Of a DNA stretch of 64,000 nucleotides, positions 9,543 to 17,940 are shown one piece after another; within the stretch, counting starts at the first letter, position 1, and every line of letters starts with the position of its first letter. Source of the stretch: Lachnospiraceae bacterium (GTDB lineage: Bacteria; Bacillota_A; Clostridia; Lachnospirales; Lachnospiraceae); assembly GCA_017626435.1 (NCBI GenBank), contig JAGAIR010000002.1:124001-188000 (forward strand), given 5' to 3'. The notes beneath the pieces were generated by a model, which was not told the DNA's origin, searched no databases, and saw only the letters and a list, made by a program, of their open reading frames with translations. Made by a program: the position numbers and the translations under genes.

Positions 9543-9551
9543 TGCTAAAAT
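9543..9551 (+). promoter_or_regulatory. Extended -10 element before the folded leader
   Basis: TGCTAAAAT matches an extended -10 (TGnTANNNT). No good -35 is visible. The predicted start point is at the base of the folded element at 9561. Confidence 0.4.
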
Positions 9552-9560
9552 ATACGCGAA

Positions 9561-9676
9561 GGCAAAAGTGAAGCTGAAGGGATTCCGATGGCAGATGCCG
9601 GCATCGGCAGAGCGAATCCCATTCAGCGGAACGCGCACGCGAGCGAGGAAAACCTGGGGTTTTTCGAGCTTTTGCC
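9561..9676 (+). ncRNA. Strongly folded 116-base leader or interspersed palindromic element, unidentified
   Basis: The ends pair perfectly (GGCAAAAG at 9561-9568 with CTTTTGCC at 9669-9676). Inside, GCTGAAGGGATTC pairs with GAATCCCATTCAGC with one bulged base, enclosing a CCGAT/ATCGG hairpin; a third helix is GGAAAACC/GGTTTTTC with a 3-base loop. This is a closed multi-branch fold, richer in GC than its surroundings. It ends 48 bases before the start of the YprB-like gene, with no terminator-type T-run, so it would be part of that mRNA's 5' region. I do not recognise a known riboswitch. A dispersed repeat is the main alternative. Confidence 0.5.
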
Positions 9677-9724
9677 GAAGCGAGAACATACAGATATAAA
9701 TAAGAAACAAAACGGAGCATTTCT

Positions 9725-10915
9725 ATGAAAATAATACAAAGTACCATTCCTTTTCCAATCCACCATTATACCTTTGCCCAGCCCATAGAGCAGATTGCTT
9801 TTTTTGATATCGAAACCACGGGACTTTCCCCAAAAGCATCCTCTCTCTATCTGATCGGAGCCATGCATTACGATACCCGGCAGGAGCAATGGTGTCTGAC
9901 CCAGTGGTTTGCCGATGACTATCACAGTGAAAAAGAAATTTTGACATCCTTTTTTGAATACCTGAAACCATTCCATGCACTCTATCATTTTAACGGTGCC
10001 ACTTTTGATATCCCCTATGTAACAACAAAATGCCAAAAACATCAACTGGCTGTTCCGGAATATGCCAGACAGTTGTTCCGGAACACAGCTCATCACCAGA
10101 CAGTACCTGGTCAGGAACGGATTTCTGTTGACTTGTTAAAAGAAATCCGCCCCCTCAAGAAAACTCTGCGTCTGGTTAAGGCAAACCAGACCGCACTGGA
10201 ACATTGGTTAGGAGTCAACCGGGAAGATACCTATCATGGTGGAGAACTGATTTCTGTCTACACGGAATATATGCAGAGCAAAATACTCCGCCCGGAAGAT
10301 GCTTCCTCTTTGGAAAAGCTATTGCTGCTGCACAACCATGATGATATTGCAGGCATGTTGGAAGTTTGCAGCTTCCTTTCCTACAGGGATTGTCTATCCC
10401 TGCAGAAACCTCCTGTAATACAGTCCTGCTCTCAAAAGACTGACTCAATAACTATACAATTTACACTTCCACAACCCGTCCCACGCCCGGTACAGATTTC
10501 CCATCTTTGGGACATAAATTCCTCTGCCATTTCAGAGCAACCTGCTGTACTTTCCTTAACAGAGACGGTAGGTAAGTTGACTCTCCCGGTCATTCAGGAC
10601 ACCTTGAAATATTTTTTTGAACAATACAGGGATTACTTCTATCTTCCAGAAGAAGACCATGCCATCCATAAAAGTGTGGCACAATTTGTTGATCCTGCTT
10701 TTCGCAAAAAAGCAACTGCTGCTACCTGTTATACAAAAAAAGAAGGCTGTTTTATGCCCTCTTGTTCCAAAAAAGGTACTGCCTGGGACGAACCTCTTCT
10801 TTATTCTGATTACAAAAGCAAGCAGGGCTTTTATGAAGTACATAACCAGGATAACGATACTCTGGCAAAACAGCTTTCTCACTATCTTTTCTATGAATTG
10901 CCTTATTTTCTATAA
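9725..10915 (+). CDS. YprB-like ribonuclease H-fold exonuclease domain protein
   Basis: Predicted 3'-5' exonuclease of the RNase H-like superfamily (YprB family). The 396 residues carry DIETTGL near residues 28-33 (metal-binding Asp28, Glu30), FNGATFDIPYV with Asp95, and HNHDDI near 205-209, which together match a DEDD-type active site. The remaining C-terminal half has no clear domain. GGAG lies seven bases before the ATG. In relatives the gene often sits beside a DEAD-box helicase; none is present here. It is preceded by the folded element at 9561-9676. Substrate unknown. Confidence 0.75.
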   Translation: MKIIQSTIPFPIHHYTFAQPIEQIAFFDIETTGLSPKASSLYLIGAMHYDTRQEQWCLTQWFADDYHSEKEILTSFFEYLKPFHALYHFNGATFDIPYVTTKCQKHQLAVPEYARQLFRNTAHHQTVPGQERISVDLLKEIRPLKKTLRLVKANQTALEHWLGVNREDTYHGGELISVYTEYMQSKILRPEDASSLEKLLLLHNHDDIAGMLEVCSFLSYRDCLSLQKPPVIQSCSQKTDSITIQFTLPQPVPRPVQISHLWDINSSAISEQPAVLSLTETVGKLTLPVIQDTLKYFFEQYRDYFYLPEEDHAIHKSVAQFVDPAFRKKATAATCYTKKEGCFMPSCSKKGTAWDEPLLYSDYKSKQGFYEVHNQDNDTLAKQLSHYLFYELPYFL

Positions 10916-10992
10916 GAAGCTGTCTGGCAGTCAATCCAGAGATTTTTCCCTTTTAAAATAGTTTATCTCGCGGATTTCAAATCTCTTCACAC

Positions 10993-11024
10993 GAAAACGG
11001 GCTTTCCATCTAACTGGAAAGCCC
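10993..11024 (-). terminator. Terminator of rpmF
   Basis: A perfect 9-base stem (GGGCTTTCC/GGAAAGCCC) with an 8-base loop is followed on the minus strand by CGTTTTCG; the T-run is short. It starts just after the rpmF stop codon. Confidence 0.65.
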
Positions 11025-11031
11025 TGTATCC

Positions 11032-11214
11032 TTATTCTGCATTTGCAAGAATCTCTTTTTTATTATAAGAGCCACATGCCTTACATACTCTATGAGGCAT
11101 CATCAAAGCACCACACTTGCTGCACTTTACTAAATTTGGTGCAGACATTTTCCAGTTTGCTCTTCTCTTATCTCTCCTTGCTTTCGAAGATTTATTTTTT
11201 GGACAAATAGACAT
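11032..11214 (-). CDS. rpmF: 50S ribosomal protein L32
   Basis: A 60-residue structural protein of the large subunit. The N-terminus is basic (SKARRDKRRANWK), and the C-terminal half has the four-cysteine zinc site (CSKCG and CKACG), so this is the zinc-containing form. GGAGG lies six to seven bases before the ATG. It has its own consensus promoter (11260-11288). The DUF177/YceD gene that usually precedes rpmF in Firmicutes is absent here; ackA is the upstream neighbour. Confidence 0.97.
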   Translation of the reverse strand: MSICPKNKSSKARRDKRRANWKMSAPNLVKCSKCGALMMPHRVCKACGSYNKKEILANAE

Positions 11215-11259
11215 TTTCGTTCCACCTCCTGCTTCATATCCATTTACAACACTTTTTCG

Positions 11260-11288
11260 ATTATAGCAATTGGACTATAGTTTGTCAA
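11260..11288 (-). promoter_or_regulatory. Consensus sigma-A promoter of rpmF
   Basis: On the minus strand a perfect TTGACA (11283-11288) and a perfect TATAAT (11260-11265) are 17 bases apart, as expected for a highly expressed ribosomal protein gene. Confidence 0.85.
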
Positions 11289-11329
11289 CCATATTTTTCG
11301 CCAATTTCAAACTTTTTCCAACAATCTGT

Positions 11330-12517
11330 CTAGCCGATTACTTCTGCTGTTTCGCGGGCAATCTTCAGTTCCTCATTGGTTGGCACTACCCATACCGGCA
11401 CCTTACTGTCCGGTGTAGAAATCAACAATTCTTCACCTCTGACTGTATTTGCCTCTTCATTGAGTTTAATTCCCAATGCAGCCAGTCCCTTTACGATCCG
11501 TCCACGTATTTCCAAATTATTTTCTCCAGCACCAGCTGTCAGGGCAATGGCATCGGCACCACCCATAGCAGTATAATAGGCACCTACATATTTAATCACA
11601 CGATAGATCATGACCTCTATCGCATCATGGGCAGCCTGGTTTCCCTCTGTCTCCGCCGCAATCAGATCACGGTAATCATTGGATATCCCGGAAATTCCCA
11701 GTACACCTGACTTTTTATTCAAAACCTGTAGCACTTCACTGACAGACATATTTTCCTTATTACAGAGAAATTCAATAATTGCCGGGTCTAAATCACCGGA
11801 ACGGGTTCCCATTACCAGTCCTTCCAGAGGAGTCATTCCCATACTGGTATCTACAGACTTTCCATCTACAACAGCAGAAATGCTTGCACCACTTCCAATA
11901 TGACAGATAATCATTTTGGAATGATCGATATCCAGACCGGCAAGCTGTGCCAGACGCTGTGAAACAAAACTATGGCTTGTACCATGGAAACCATAACGGC
12001 GAACACCATACTTCTCATAATATTCCTTTGGTATTCCATACAGATATGCCTTAGCTGGCATTGTCTGATGAAATGCTGTATCAAACACGGCTACATTCGG
12101 AACTTTTGGCATTACTTCCTGACAGGCACGGATTCCCAAGATATTTGCCGGATTGTGAAGAGGTGCAAGATCATTACACTCCTCAATCTCACGGATCACT
12201 TCTTCAGTGATCAGCACAGATTTAGAAAAGTTTTCTCCGCCATGAACCACACGATGCCCAATTGCCTGAATCTCCTCCAGAGAGTCGATCACTGCATTCT
12301 CTTTATCTACCAGAGCGTGGAGCACTGTCTTGATTGCAACTGCATGATCCGGGATATCTACATTCTTTTCCTTCTTTTCTCCATTGATCTTAATAGAAAA
12401 AATACCATCCAGTCCAATCCTCTCACACTGTCCAGACGCACTAACCTTTTCTGTGTCAGAATCGATCAGCTGGTATTTCAGCGATGAGCTTCCACAGTTT
12501 ACAACTAAAATCTTCAT
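11330..12517 (-). CDS. ackA: Acetate kinase
   Basis: Converts acetyl phosphate and ADP to acetate and ATP, the energy-yielding end of acetate fermentation. The 395 residues begin with the phosphate-binding VVNCGSSSLKY block and contain the HGTSH segment and the GAGENN loop of the ASKHA fold. The ATG at 12517 has a GGAGG site; the long N-terminal extension of the open frame is intergenic. It follows pta by 172 bases, a gap filled by a palindromic element (12598-12679). Confidence 0.97.
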   Translation of the reverse strand: MKILVVNCGSSSLKYQLIDSDTEKVSASGQCERIGLDGIFSIKINGEKKEKNVDIPDHAVAIKTVLHALVDKENAVIDSLEEIQAIGHRVVHGGENFSKSVLITEEVIREIEECNDLAPLHNPANILGIRACQEVMPKVPNVAVFDTAFHQTMPAKAYLYGIPKEYYEKYGVRRYGFHGTSHSFVSQRLAQLAGLDIDHSKMIICHIGSGASISAVVDGKSVDTSMGMTPLEGLVMGTRSGDLDPAIIEFLCNKENMSVSEVLQVLNKKSGVLGISGISNDYRDLIAAETEGNQAAHDAIEVMIYRVIKYVGAYYTAMGGADAIALTAGAGENNLEIRGRIVKGLAALGIKLNEEANTVRGEELLISTPDSKVPVWVVPTNEELKIARETAEVIG

Positions 12518-12597
12518 ATTTACCTCCATCTTTCTTTCATTCATTCTATAATAATATGTAATCATAAAAATGATAAAATTTCCTGCTACGTAGAGAC

Positions 12598-12679
12598 AGC
12601 TCCCCATCCCACCACTATCGGCAGAACAAGGAGCTTCTATGCCTCCCGAAGCCAGCTGCAGCATGCTTACTGAAGCCCC
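12598..12679 (-). other. Palindrome-rich spacer between pta and ackA
   Basis: On the minus strand GGGGCTTC (from 12679) can pair with GAAGCTCC (to 12630) with one G-U pair, and AGCTCC (from 12635) can pair with GGAGCT (to 12598), so the two long hairpins compete for the same strand. CATGC, CTGCAG and CAGCTG palindromes lie between. No open frame is present and there is no T-run. The layout recalls the hairpin ends of IS200/IS605-type elements or a structured RNA leader for ackA; neither is proven. Confidence 0.4.
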
Positions 12680-12689
12680 TGCGGTTTAT

Positions 12690-13691
12690 TTATTGTAACT
12701 GAGCCTGTACAGCAGTCAAAGCAATAACACCTACAATATCTTCTGCACAACAGCCACGGGACAGATCATTAACCGGACTGGAAATTCCCTGGAGCATTGG
12801 ACCATATGCCTCTGCTTTTGCCAGACGCTGTACCAGTTTATAAGAAATATTACCACAGTCCAGATTTGGGAACACTAATACATTTGCCTTACCAGCTACT
12901 TCACTGCCTGGTGCCTTTGACTTTGCAACTTCTGGAACAAGCGCTGCATCAGACTGTAACTCCCCGTCTATCACAAGCTGTGGATACTTCTCCTTTGCAA
13001 TCCTGGTAGCTTCTACCACCTTGTCCACCAGCGGATGTTTTGCACTTCCTTTGGTAGAATGGGAAAGCATAGCAATGATCGGCTTTCCGCCAACCAGATT
13101 ACGAAAACTCTTGGAACTGCTATGAGCAATCGCAGCCATCTCTTCCGCTGTCGGATCCTGGTTCAGACCACAATCGGCAAACAGGAATGTTCCATTCTCA
13201 CCATACTCACAATTTGGTACATCCAGAATAAAGAAACCAGATACCAGCTCTGTACCAGGGGCTGTCTTTAATACCTGAAGGGACGGACGAAGTACGTCTG
13301 CCGTAGCGTGGCACGCTCCTGCCACCATACCATCTGCATCCTTTGACTTAACCATCATAACACCAAACATAATATAATTTTCCAGTAACTGCTCTCTGGC
13401 AGACTCCATGGTCATTCCCTTTTCTTTACGAAGTTCATATAATAACTCAGTATACTCGTCCAGCTTTGGAGCAGTCTTAGGATTCACTACAGTAATTCCA
13501 GTCAAGTCTACATCCAGCCAGTGAGCACCATCCATGATTTTCTCCTCGTCACCCACCATGACAATCTTTGCTGTTCCCTCTTTTAAAACCTGTGCAGCAG
13601 CAATCAGTGTTCTTTTGTCTTTTGTCTCTGGTAAAACGATTGTCTTCACGTCCTGTTTTGCTCTGGCCTTAATCTCTTCAATAAACTTCAT
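12690..13691 (-). CDS. pta: Phosphate acetyltransferase
   Basis: Interconverts acetyl-CoA and acetyl phosphate; with ackA it forms the acetate/ATP pathway fed by the pyruvate:ferredoxin oxidoreductase at 54.7-58.3 kb. At 333 residues it is the short, single-domain form typical of Firmicutes, without the N-terminal DRTGG region. Family blocks such as VLPETKDKRT at the start, GMVAGA and GISSPVNDLSRGC near the end are intact. AGGAG lies about eleven bases before the ATG. Confidence 0.97.
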   Translation of the reverse strand: MKFIEEIKARAKQDVKTIVLPETKDKRTLIAAAQVLKEGTAKIVMVGDEEKIMDGAHWLDVDLTGITVVNPKTAPKLDEYTELLYELRKEKGMTMESAREQLLENYIMFGVMMVKSKDADGMVAGACHATADVLRPSLQVLKTAPGTELVSGFFILDVPNCEYGENGTFLFADCGLNQDPTAEEMAAIAHSSSKSFRNLVGGKPIIAMLSHSTKGSAKHPLVDKVVEATRIAKEKYPQLVIDGELQSDAALVPEVAKSKAPGSEVAGKANVLVFPNLDCGNISYKLVQRLAKAEAYGPMLQGISSPVNDLSRGCCAEDIVGVIALTAVQAQLQ

Positions 13692-13722
13692 AATATATAT
13701 TCTCCTTCCAAAAATGAATTTT

Positions 13723-13751
13723 TATTTAAATCTTTCAGCTGTTAGCGTCAA
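13723..13751 (-). promoter_or_regulatory. Sigma-A promoter of pta-ackA
   Basis: TTGACG (13746-13751) and TAAATA (13723-13728) on the minus strand are 17 bases apart, placing the start point close to the pta ribosome site. Confidence 0.6.
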
Positions 13752-13841
13752 TATTCTTTTTGGCACAATTGCTAAATAAAACCATCATTTTCAGTATACT
13801 TTATTACTTTTTCTTTGTCTAGTATGTCTTTTACTTTTCAT

Positions 13842-13870
13842 TTGACAGACTTTATCACTTTCATTATGTA
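13842..13870 (+). promoter_or_regulatory. Putative promoter of tmcAL
   Basis: TTGACA (13842-13847) and TATGTA (13865-13870) are 17 bases apart. A second candidate is TTGACT (13903-13908) with TATACT (13929-13934), but its 20-base spacer is long. Confidence 0.4.
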
Positions 13871-13962
13871 CCACTATGCTTTTTTCTTCCGGCTGTTTTT
13901 GTTTGACTTGTAAAAAAATCATTTTTTTTATACTATATTGAAATAAACTTAGGAGGTATCCC

Positions 13963-15273
13963 ATGAAATCCATCGGTATTATTGCAGAATATAATCCTTT
14001 TCACAATGGTCATGCACACCAGCTGTCTTTCCTAAAGGAACAGGGGGCAGACACGATCGTTGTAGCATTAAGTGGCTGCTTTGTCCAGCGCGGCACACCA
14101 GCCTGGACAGACAAATATCTTCGTACCCGCATGGCTCTACAACAGGGGGCAGACTTTGTCTTCGAGCTTCCCACGCTCTTTGCCCTTTCCAGTGCAGAAG
14201 GATTTGCATTCGGCGGTGTTTCCTTATTAAATGCACTTCCCCTGGATGGAATCTGCTTTGGCAGTGAGTGCGGTACACTGACTCCTCTTGAGACCATTGC
14301 AGATTTTCTATCCCGGCATGATAATACTGGCGATACTGTCTCTTCCCACACAGCAGATACTTTCCATCAGAAATTGCAGCAACAAATAAGAAAAGGGCTT
14401 TCTTTTCCTGCTGCCAGAGAACAGGCCCTTCAGGATTTTTTCCCGGAACTGCTCTCTCAAAATCCTGGACTATTATCCAGTGCAAATAACATTCTTGCTA
14501 TTGAGTATTTAAAGGCTGCCAAAAAGCTGCAAAGTCCTCTGCGTGCCATCACTTTGTCAAGAACAGACGCCGGATATCACAGCAGACGCATAGACAGACA
14601 TTCAAAAAATGCCTCTGCTTCTGCTATTCGTAAATCCTATGCAGATACTTCTTCTCTGCAAAACTGCCGCCATACCCTGCCCGAAGCGGTATATGACCTT
14701 CTTGAGAAAAATCCTCTTCGCTATCCTGTTGAACTGGATGATTTCTCTGCATCAATATATCTATGTCTCAGACAGGCAAAAAAACCGGAAGACTACGCTT
14801 CCTATGGAGATATATCACCAGAACTTGCCAGAAGAATGTGGAACTGCCTTCCAGAATACACCTCCGCTTCTTCTTTTATAGAACAAATCAAAACAAAAAA
14901 TATCACCTATCACCGGATCAGCCGTGGACTGATGCATCTGCTTCTCCATATTACCACAGAACAACTGCACCAATCCCAAAAAGGAGTTCCTTACCTGCGC
15001 CTTCTGGGAATGCGAAAAGAAAAGAGTAGTTTTCTCCGGCAGATCAATACGCTTCCGGTTATCACAAAGGTGGCAGACTATCTGGCAGTTCTCTCTGACT
15101 TTTATCTCAACCAGGAACACTCCACCGACGCACAAAAGCAGTCTGGGCTGGCTTATGCCCTGGACTGCTTCCAGACAGATTTATTGGCTGCTGATATCTA
15201 CCGGCAGACTGTTTTCCAAAAGCTGGGCTGTCTTCTGCCGGATGAATACCGCAGTGGCATTCAGATGATATAA
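13963..15273 (+). CDS. tmcAL: tRNA(Met) cytidine acetate ligase TmcAL (YlbM)
   Basis: Uses acetate and ATP to make acetyl-AMP and then N4-acetylcytidine at the wobble position of elongator tRNA-Met. The 436 residues start with the nucleotidyltransferase motif GIIAEYNPFHNGH, and the SxxC/FVQRG and LSSAEGFAFGG segments match this family. AGGAGG precedes the ATG by seven bases. The gene diverges from pta-ackA, so an acetate-consuming modification enzyme sits back to back with the acetate-producing pathway. The family was long annotated only as nucleotidyltransferase. Confidence 0.9.
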   Translation: MKSIGIIAEYNPFHNGHAHQLSFLKEQGADTIVVALSGCFVQRGTPAWTDKYLRTRMALQQGADFVFELPTLFALSSAEGFAFGGVSLLNALPLDGICFGSECGTLTPLETIADFLSRHDNTGDTVSSHTADTFHQKLQQQIRKGLSFPAAREQALQDFFPELLSQNPGLLSSANNILAIEYLKAAKKLQSPLRAITLSRTDAGYHSRRIDRHSKNASASAIRKSYADTSSLQNCRHTLPEAVYDLLEKNPLRYPVELDDFSASIYLCLRQAKKPEDYASYGDISPELARRMWNCLPEYTSASSFIEQIKTKNITYHRISRGLMHLLLHITTEQLHQSQKGVPYLRLLGMRKEKSSFLRQINTLPVITKVADYLAVLSDFYLNQEHSTDAQKQSGLAYALDCFQTDLLAADIYRQTVFQKLGCLLPDEYRSGIQMI

Positions 15274-15318
15274 AAGGATTTACAACAAAACAAAAAGTAC
15301 TCTCCAATGTTTTATTTG

Positions 15319-15834
15319 CTATTCCTCCTCTTTACCAGTAAACAAAATCTTATCCATTATCTCACATGCCTGTTGTACCAGTTCAACACAGGGACGTTTC
15401 TTATAATATTCCTGTGTCCTTTCCTCTGGTTTCGTGTCAGTAAACTGTGCCGCCTCCAATTGACTGTTCCCTTTTTCTTTCTCCTGCTCTCCTGACATCG
15501 GCACCAATCCCAACAGCTCTTTGCAGATGATAGAACCATTTTCCTTCTTATATTCTGCAGCCAACGCCTGCACCATATCATAATTGGCTTTTTTTCCGGC
15601 AGCATCCTTTCCATCAGTTGTACCTGTCTCCAGACCAGCTACCAGAAACATGCCGGATACTGCACCGCAAACTTCGCGCATTCTGCCCATACCTCCGCCA
15701 AAGGACGCAGACAGCTTCAATGCCGTTTCCTCATCAATCCCATATTTATCTGCATATGCTGCAAATACTGACTGGGAACAATTGTATCCTTCTTTGAATA
15801 AACGGACTGCTTTTTCTTTTCTTGATTCACTCAT
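15319..15834 (-). CDS. C_GCAxxG_C_C family protein
   Basis: A 171-residue member of a cysteine-rich family thought to be redox-linked, exact role unknown. Conserved cysteines lie in YNCSQSV, VCGAVSG (the signature), IICKELLG and the C-terminal RPCVEL and QACEI blocks. The ATG at 15834 with GAGGAG upstream gives the normal start; the longer frame adds an unrelated N-terminus. It converges on tmcAL with 45 bases between stops. No membrane segment. Confidence 0.85.
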   Translation of the reverse strand: MSESRKEKAVRLFKEGYNCSQSVFAAYADKYGIDEETALKLSASFGGGMGRMREVCGAVSGMFLVAGLETGTTDGKDAAGKKANYDMVQALAAEYKKENGSIICKELLGLVPMSGEQEKEKGNSQLEAAQFTDTKPEERTQEYYKKRPCVELVQQACEIMDKILFTGKEEE

Positions 15835-15969
15835 CGTTCTCCTCATTTCTGCGCTGCTTTTTGCACATAATACCAAGTTTGTGACGCAGTGCAGACACAA
15901 ACTTGTTGAGTGAAAAATTTATTTTTCACTCTTTACTCCTTTCACACATTCTGCACTTCCTTTTTTTGC

Positions 15970-16548
15970 TTAAAAAATCTCAACATATTTTTGAGTTTTT
16001 TCCTCATCTAATATAAATTTCTTATAAAAATCCAGATAACGCTGCTTTACCTCCTCCTGCCCCAGTTCTGTCTGCTTCCTCGACAACAACATGATAACAT
16101 AAGGTACCTGAAATACCATACTGGTCACACCGGTAAAAACAACGCCATTTCTGCGGTAAAATTCCAGCCGCCTTTCCTGAAGCTCTCTCTGCTGCTGGTT
16201 TTCTGCCTTTTGAGGATTTTCTGCCTCAATTACAACAATCTCATTCTCTCCAATATTTTGTAGAATACAGGATAATGCCTTAGAACCATACCCATTGCCC
16301 CGTTTCCCCTCAAGAACTGCCAGATAATCCAAAAGATAGGTCTTTTGCTCTCTGTCCTGAAGCAGCATCCAATATGCCTGTATCTTTCCATTTTCTTCCA
16401 GAACATATCCCCGGTATCTGTCTTCCTGATACATCCTCTCTATGGAAGAAAATGGCTTCAATTCATTTTCTGGAAAATCCTGTGTCATCGCATTCTCATA
16501 GATTTCCTTCATCTGAGGAAGTGTCAGCTCTCTTCTTTTATATGCCAT
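15970..16548 (-). CDS. GNAT-family N-acetyltransferase-like protein
   Basis: The 192 residues have the order expected for a GCN5-related acetyltransferase: a short N-terminal beta-alpha region, a central YLLDYLAVLEGKRGNGYGSKAL segment close to the acetyl-CoA binding motif A (R-G-x-G-x-G), and a following EAENP strand typical of GNATs acting on small molecules. The substrate is not predictable. The ribosome site is weak. Divergent from the DAHP synthase gene. Confidence 0.75.
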   Translation of the reverse strand: MAYKRRELTLPQMKEIYENAMTQDFPENELKPFSSIERMYQEDRYRGYVLEENGKIQAYWMLLQDREQKTYLLDYLAVLEGKRGNGYGSKALSCILQNIGENEIVVIEAENPQKAENQQQRELQERRLEFYRRNGVVFTGVTSMVFQVPYVIMLLSRKQTELGQEEVKQRYLDFYKKFILDEEKTQKYVEIF

Positions 16549-16668
16549 TTGTCTCTGTACCTAAAAATTCCGGCTTTAGATACACTCCTTTCTATTTTAT
16601 CCCTTTTTGTTTTAACATTCTGTTATCGTTTTTCTATCTGACTACCAGTATAACACATTTTTTTCTAC

Positions 16669-16697
16669 TTGACGAATGTCCTCAACTTTCCTAAAAT
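16669..16697 (+). promoter_or_regulatory. Sigma-A promoter of the DAHP synthase gene
   Basis: TTGACG (16669-16674) and TAAAAT (16692-16697) with a 17-base spacer. It lies inside the upstream extension of the open frame, which confirms the ATG at 16747. Confidence 0.75.
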
Positions 16698-16746
16698 AAA
16701 GAAGTTAGCCAATACAGCGCCATTTTATGGCAGAAGGAGGAAAAAT

Positions 16747-17775
16747 ATGGGCGTAACATACGTAAAAGAAGTAATGTCACCGGAGGAATTACTTTCTTCT
16801 TATCCATTACCAGAAGAACATAAGAATCTGAAGACCATCCGGGATGAGGAGATTAAAAAAGTCTTTACCGGTGACTCTGATAAATTTTTAGTCATTATCG
16901 GACCCTGCTCTGCAGACAATGAGGATTCTGTCTGTGACTATATCAGCCGTCTTGCCAAGGTTCAGGAAAAGGTAAAGGATAAAATTATTATTGTCCCGCG
17001 AATCTATACCAACAAACCGAGAACAACCGGTCAGGGATATAAGGGAATCGTTCATCAGCCAGACCCGGAAAAGGAACCAGATTTACAGGAAGGCTTGATT
17101 GCCATGCGGAAAATGCACCTGCGCGCCATTGCAGAAACTCATCTTTTTGCAGCAGACGAAATGCTCTATCCTGAAAACTGGCCATATGTATCTGATATCC
17201 TCTCCTATGTTGCTGTGGGTGCCCGTTCCGTAGAGGATCAGCAGCACCGCCTTACCATCAGCGGCATCGATATCCCATGCGGTATGAAAAATCCTACCAG
17301 TGGAACCTTCAGCATCATGCTGAATTCCTGTATCGCAGCACAAAGCAGCCATACCTTTATGTATCGGAAATGGGAGGTAAGGACAGACGGAAATCCACTG
17401 GCTCATTGTATTCTACGCGGTGCAGTCAACAAACATGACCAGTCCCTGCCAAATTATCATTATGAAGATCTGGTGCTTTTGAATGAAATGTATCAGAAAC
17501 TGGATCTGGTCAATCCTGCCTGTATCGTAGATGCCAATCATGCCAACTCTAATAAATGTTATTATGAACAGCCGCGTATCGTTTCAGAGGTACTTCACAG
17601 CCGCACTGTTTCCAATGACATCAAGAAACTGGTAAAAGGAGTTATGGTAGAAAGCTATATCGAACCTGGCAACCAGAAGATCAGCGAACATGTCTATGGT
17701 AAATCCATCACAGATGCCTGCCTGGGCTGGAATGAATCCGAAAAGCTTATCTATGATATCGCAGAAAAACTGTAG
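16747..17775 (+). CDS. aroF: 3-deoxy-7-phosphoheptulonate (DAHP) synthase, type I
   Basis: Condenses phosphoenolpyruvate and erythrose 4-phosphate in the first step of aromatic amino acid synthesis. The 342 residues are of the AroF/AroG (I-alpha) kind: IIGPCSADN, RIYTNKPRTTGQGYKG, GARSVEDQQHR and the C-terminal VDANHANSNK block with metal and substrate residues. GAAGGAGG lies six bases before the ATG. The gene stands alone, with its own promoter and a strong terminator. No T-box or tryptophan attenuator was seen in the short leader. Confidence 0.95.
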   Translation: MGVTYVKEVMSPEELLSSYPLPEEHKNLKTIRDEEIKKVFTGDSDKFLVIIGPCSADNEDSVCDYISRLAKVQEKVKDKIIIVPRIYTNKPRTTGQGYKGIVHQPDPEKEPDLQEGLIAMRKMHLRAIAETHLFAADEMLYPENWPYVSDILSYVAVGARSVEDQQHRLTISGIDIPCGMKNPTSGTFSIMLNSCIAAQSSHTFMYRKWEVRTDGNPLAHCILRGAVNKHDQSLPNYHYEDLVLLNEMYQKLDLVNPACIVDANHANSNKCYYEQPRIVSEVLHSRTVSNDIKKLVKGVMVESYIEPGNQKISEHVYGKSITDACLGWNESEKLIYDIAEKL

Positions 17776-17796
17776 CTCCTAATATTTATTTTATCC

Positions 17797-17840
17797 AAGA
17801 AATCAGCACCATTCATTCAACGAACAGTGCTGATTTCTTT
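17797..17840 (+). terminator. Terminator of the DAHP synthase gene
   Basis: A perfect 13-base stem (AAGAAATCAGCAC with GTGCTGATTTCTT) with a 17-base loop, followed by TAGTTATA. It lies 22 bases after the stop codon. Confidence 0.75.
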
Positions 17841-17940
17841 AGTTATACGATATCATATCGTTAATAGATTGGAATTTACCACCATGCTTCATGCGCTTCA
17901 CTGATCTCCCCATCAAGGAGGCAGATATAAATTCATATTA

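Noticed and set aside
9561..9676. Assignment of the folded element to a c-di-GMP, cobalamin, manganese or guanidine riboswitch.
   Set aside because: None of the conserved core motifs of those classes could be found in it.
9511..10096. Two minus-strand open frames opposite the folded element and the YprB-like gene.
   Set aside because: They are shadows of the plus-strand gene and of the palindromic element; no ribosome sites and no recognisable domain.
16560..16746. Possible T-box or attenuator before the DAHP synthase gene.
   Set aside because: The leader after the promoter is only about 50 bases long and has no T-box bulge or terminator stem.
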